NCBI GenBank assembly: GCA_023423045.1
Contig: JAFAGA010000019.1
Location: forward strand, 1-64,000
Direction of reading: 5' to 3'
DNA length: 64,000 nucleotides
From: Bacillota bacterium
GTDB taxonomy: Bacteria; Bacillota; Clostridia; Lachnospirales; Lachnospiraceae
The notes under the pieces are model-generated. The model saw nothing but the letters and a program-made list of their open reading frames with translations, ran no database searches and was not told the DNA's origin. Position 1 is the first letter of the stretch, and every line of letters begins with the position of its first letter. The translations under genes were made by a program, and so were the position numbers. Positions 61,991 to 64,000 of this stretch are shown here, piece after piece.

Positions 61991-64000
61991 CTAATGTCCA
62001 AAGCCTTCTATTTTCCATCCTGTCTGAGGAGATTCATAGACCAGGATGCAATCCCATGGCTGCTCTCCGCTGCCGATGGATACCACCTTGTCATACTGAA
62101 GGTCTGCTGTTATTCTGAAGATCTTGGTATTTTTATCGGGTTCATTTATCAACTTGGCTTCTATAAGCTTCGCAGACTTTAGGTTTCTAAGGTCAGAAGC
62201 TGTTAATGGCAGACGATACTCCTCGTTGAACAATTTATCGTTTGACATGTTTGAGGTAAGGTTATCCAACAACGTTTTTTTCGAGATGCAGCCTTTCGCT
62301 GTCTGTGTGTCTTTTTCATTCAGCGCGGTGAAATATTCCTTGATTATCTGCTCAGGTTCCAGTTTTGAAAGCGTTTCGTCGGTGGTATCTCCTTGAACTC
62401 TTTCCGAAAGCCATCCGTCAAGCGTTTGACCTGCCGCCTTTTCAAAGCTGTTGCCCTTCAGACTGCAGGCATTAAAAGTGCTGTGCCGTCCGGCGCTGAT
62501 GAACGCGCCGATAATTTTACCATTCTCTTTTACTACGATGCCCCTGCTATTTTGTATAGGATAAAACTCTTGCGGCATACTCTCGTTAATTCTATAAATT
62601 TCAACATCAATATTTGCAGAGTTGGAATATTCGCTCATGTCTAAACCAATATCCGTTGATAGAACATTATTATATGCGAAGTAATATGCATTCGGATTGA
62701 AACCGGTCAGGACAGTTATATTATCAAGCTTGTTATTCATCACAGATATCTGATAATCAAGCGTCCATCCATATTTCTTAAACAGAGCCGCGGCATCTGT
62801 ATTATCTATTGCAATCTTGATGTCTGTATTCTCCAGAAGTGAATCAACATAACGGGCAAAATCGGTATTCGTTTCGGAAAGGCCTCCGTCTCCTGCAATA
62901 TAGGCTTTGTTATACAGCGTATCATAATAAAGACTGTAGCTGGAGCCGCCGATATCATTGGTTAGTTGTATAACGTATTTATTGATATAGTTTTTATTTA
63001 AGTCCGCCGCTTCTTCAGTTGGTTGCCTGTTCCGGATTGTTGAATCAATATATGCCACAATCTTTGAAGCAGTCGTCTCAAATTCGTCTGCCGATTTACT
63101 TCCATTAATCCCGAATGAAAATGTTATTTTTACTCTGTCAAAGACCGAATTATCTGCCGCTTCTGATGTGCCTTCGACTTCCACGATTTGCTTCGGCAAA
63201 TCGTTTATCCCGCCGGAATCCGGCAAATTGCTTATCCCGTCGGAACCGGTATATATTTTGTATATTGCGACGCTCGCGTTCCTGTCGCTTCGATATATCC
63301 CGACATACGGCTCCTCAATATAGTACGAATTCCCCTCAGCATACAGGCACAGCGTTCTTCGTTCCCCCGCAAGGTTAAGCCTGACGATGAGATAGTTGTT
63401 CTGTAACGGATAATCATTTACAGATTGGCGCATCGTTTTTCTTGCTCCAGAAAGAGCGGACAGTACGGTTTCAACATTGCTGCTGTCGGTTATAGTAACG
63501 GCCCCAAGGGTTTCGTATTCGTTGAATTGCTCCATGTCCATGGAAAGTACAGAGGCTGCATCCGGAAGTTCCAGCGATTTTGCCGGGTTCGCCAACAGGA
63601 GCAGCGTAACGGCGATACACGCAATAACCGCGGTTATGACCATCCAAGCCGCAGGCTTCTTGAAGTTCATGATATTCTGGATACGCTCCTTGATGTTCCC
63701 CTCACCAAAGGCCAGCGGGCTGCCGTTAATAAGTCTCCGTCCCGCTGCAAGGGAAAGCAAAGAGGTGGAATACTCCGCCTTAATCTCGCCGCCCATTTGT
63801 TTCAGGACACATTCGTCACAGGACATCTCCATATCCTTGACAGCAAAGACAAATGCCACCCACACCAGCGGATTAAACCAGTGCATGGCAAGCGCGAGAA
63901 AGGCAATCATCTTAACGATATGGTCAAGTCGTTTGATATGTGTCTGCTCGTGCAGGATGATATAATCCTGCTCCTTGGACGATATGATCGACGGCAGATA
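61991..64000 (-). CDS. BlaR1-type M56 family metallopeptidase (5' end beyond the window)
   Basis: The frame is open to the right edge, so the N terminus is missing; 669 residues are visible. The zinc motif HEQTH is at 63952-63938, preceded by SSKEQDYIILH and followed by HWFNPLVWVAFVFAVKDMEMSCDECVL, the BlaR1/MecR1 protease core. A further membrane segment (AAWMVITAVIACIAVTLLLLA) leads to a large extracytoplasmic region of about 530 residues. Near the C terminus, IIKEYFTALNEKDTQTAKGCIS resembles a DUF4829-type domain. No penicillin-binding sensor motif is seen, so its signal is probably not a beta-lactam. A BlaI-type repressor gene would be expected just outside the window. Confidence 0.88.
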   Translation of the reverse strand, partial: YLPSIISSKEQDYIILHEQTHIKRLDHIVKMIAFLALAMHWFNPLVWVAFVFAVKDMEMSCDECVLKQMGGEIKAEYSTSLLSLAAGRRLINGSPLAFGEGNIKERIQNIMNFKKPAAWMVITAVIACIAVTLLLLANPAKSLELPDAASVLSMDMEQFNEYETLGAVTITDSSNVETVLSALSGARKTMRQSVNDYPLQNNYLIVRLNLAGERRTLCLYAEGNSYYIEEPYVGIYRSDRNASVAIYKIYTGSDGISNLPDSGGINDLPKQIVEVEGTSEAADNSVFDRVKITFSFGINGSKSADEFETTASKIVAYIDSTIRNRQPTEEAADLNKNYINKYVIQLTNDIGGSSYSLYYDTLYNKAYIAGDGGLSETNTDFARYVDSLLENTDIKIAIDNTDAAALFKKYGWTLDYQISVMNNKLDNITVLTGFNPNAYYFAYNNVLSTDIGLDMSEYSNSANIDVEIYRINESMPQEFYPIQNSRGIVVKENGKIIGAFISAGRHSTFNACSLKGNSFEKAAGQTLDGWLSERVQGDTTDETLSKLEPEQIIKEYFTALNEKDTQTAKGCISKKTLLDNLTSNMSNDKLFNEEYRLPLTASDLRNLKSAKLIEAKLINEPDKNTKIFRITADLQYDKVVSIGSGEQPWDCILVYESPQTGWKIEGFGH
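63194..63247. repeat. Tandem 27-base duplication within the M56 peptidase gene
   Basis: Two copies (63194-63220 and 63221-63247) differ at few positions. They encode adjacent similar stretches (SNLPDSGG and NDLPKQ) in the extracytoplasmic part. The duplication keeps the frame. Confidence 0.65.

Noticed and set aside
1..64000. CRISPR array, tRNA or rRNA genes, prophage, transposase or toxin-antitoxin genes
   Set aside because: No regularly spaced direct repeats, cloverleaf-like segments with CCA ends, ribosomal RNA sequence, or recognisable mobile or defence proteins were seen. The XerD-like gene sits in its normal chromosomal context, not in a mobile element.

Overview
The window reads as a chromosomal segment of a low-to-moderate GC, spore-forming anaerobic Firmicute, most likely a member of the Lachnospiraceae or a related clostridial family. 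This rests on gene content: spoIIM, a GerMN-type lipoprotein, an IspH-S1 fusion, a flavodiiron protein and YesM/YesN-type sensors, with strong GGAGG ribosome-binding sites throughout. Genes are dense and almost all on the + strand. The exceptions are a DAHP synthase, a class B sortase and a BlaR1/M56 metallopeptidase that runs off the right edge. I saw no rRNA, tRNA, prophage, insertion sequence or CRISPR array.

Layout. 0.4-7 kb: RNase Y, an aminotransferase, ProC, a NUDIX ADP-ribose pyrophosphatase, SpoIIM and a XerD-like recombinase with two altered catalytic residues. 7-15 kb: DAHP synthase (-), a Big2-type membrane protein, MurC, a D,D-carboxypeptidase, a metallophosphoesterase, ScpA-ScpB and a ferritin-like protein. 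15.4-22.2 kb: a six-gene polyamine operon (speD, speA, speE, speB, a carboxyspermidine dehydrogenase gene and nspC) behind a strong promoter and a long structured leader. It encodes two alternative routes from putrescine to spermidine. 22-31 kb: sortase (-), a second D,D-carboxypeptidase, flavodiiron protein, KDG kinase, small membrane proteins and an aconitase-family hydratase. 31.7-40 kb: a chitobiose-use locus (GH94 phosphorylase overlapping a phosphohexomutase), then histidine kinase, solute-binding lipoprotein and AraC-type response regulator.

40-50 kb: FolD, an unrecognised protein, RimO-PgsA-CinA, a GerMN lipoprotein, an HI0933-type flavoprotein, Cmk and the IspH-S1 fusion. 50-58.4 kb: CheR, then the core cluster PlsX-AcpP-Rnc-Smc-FtsY. 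58.4-64 kb: threonine ammonia-lyase, a candidate structured RNA with its own promoter, RecA under a LexA-type box, RecX, and the M56 peptidase.

The most interesting signals are the dual-route polyamine operon with its leader, the long imperfect hairpin RNA upstream of recA, the catalytic substitutions in the XerD-like protein, an internal ribosome-binding site that could release the S1 part of IspH-S1, a sensor locus in which a solute-binding protein sits between kinase and regulator without a permease, and several dispersed small hairpin or promoter-like repeats. All calls come from reading the sequence and from knowledge of the families; no search or folding program was run.
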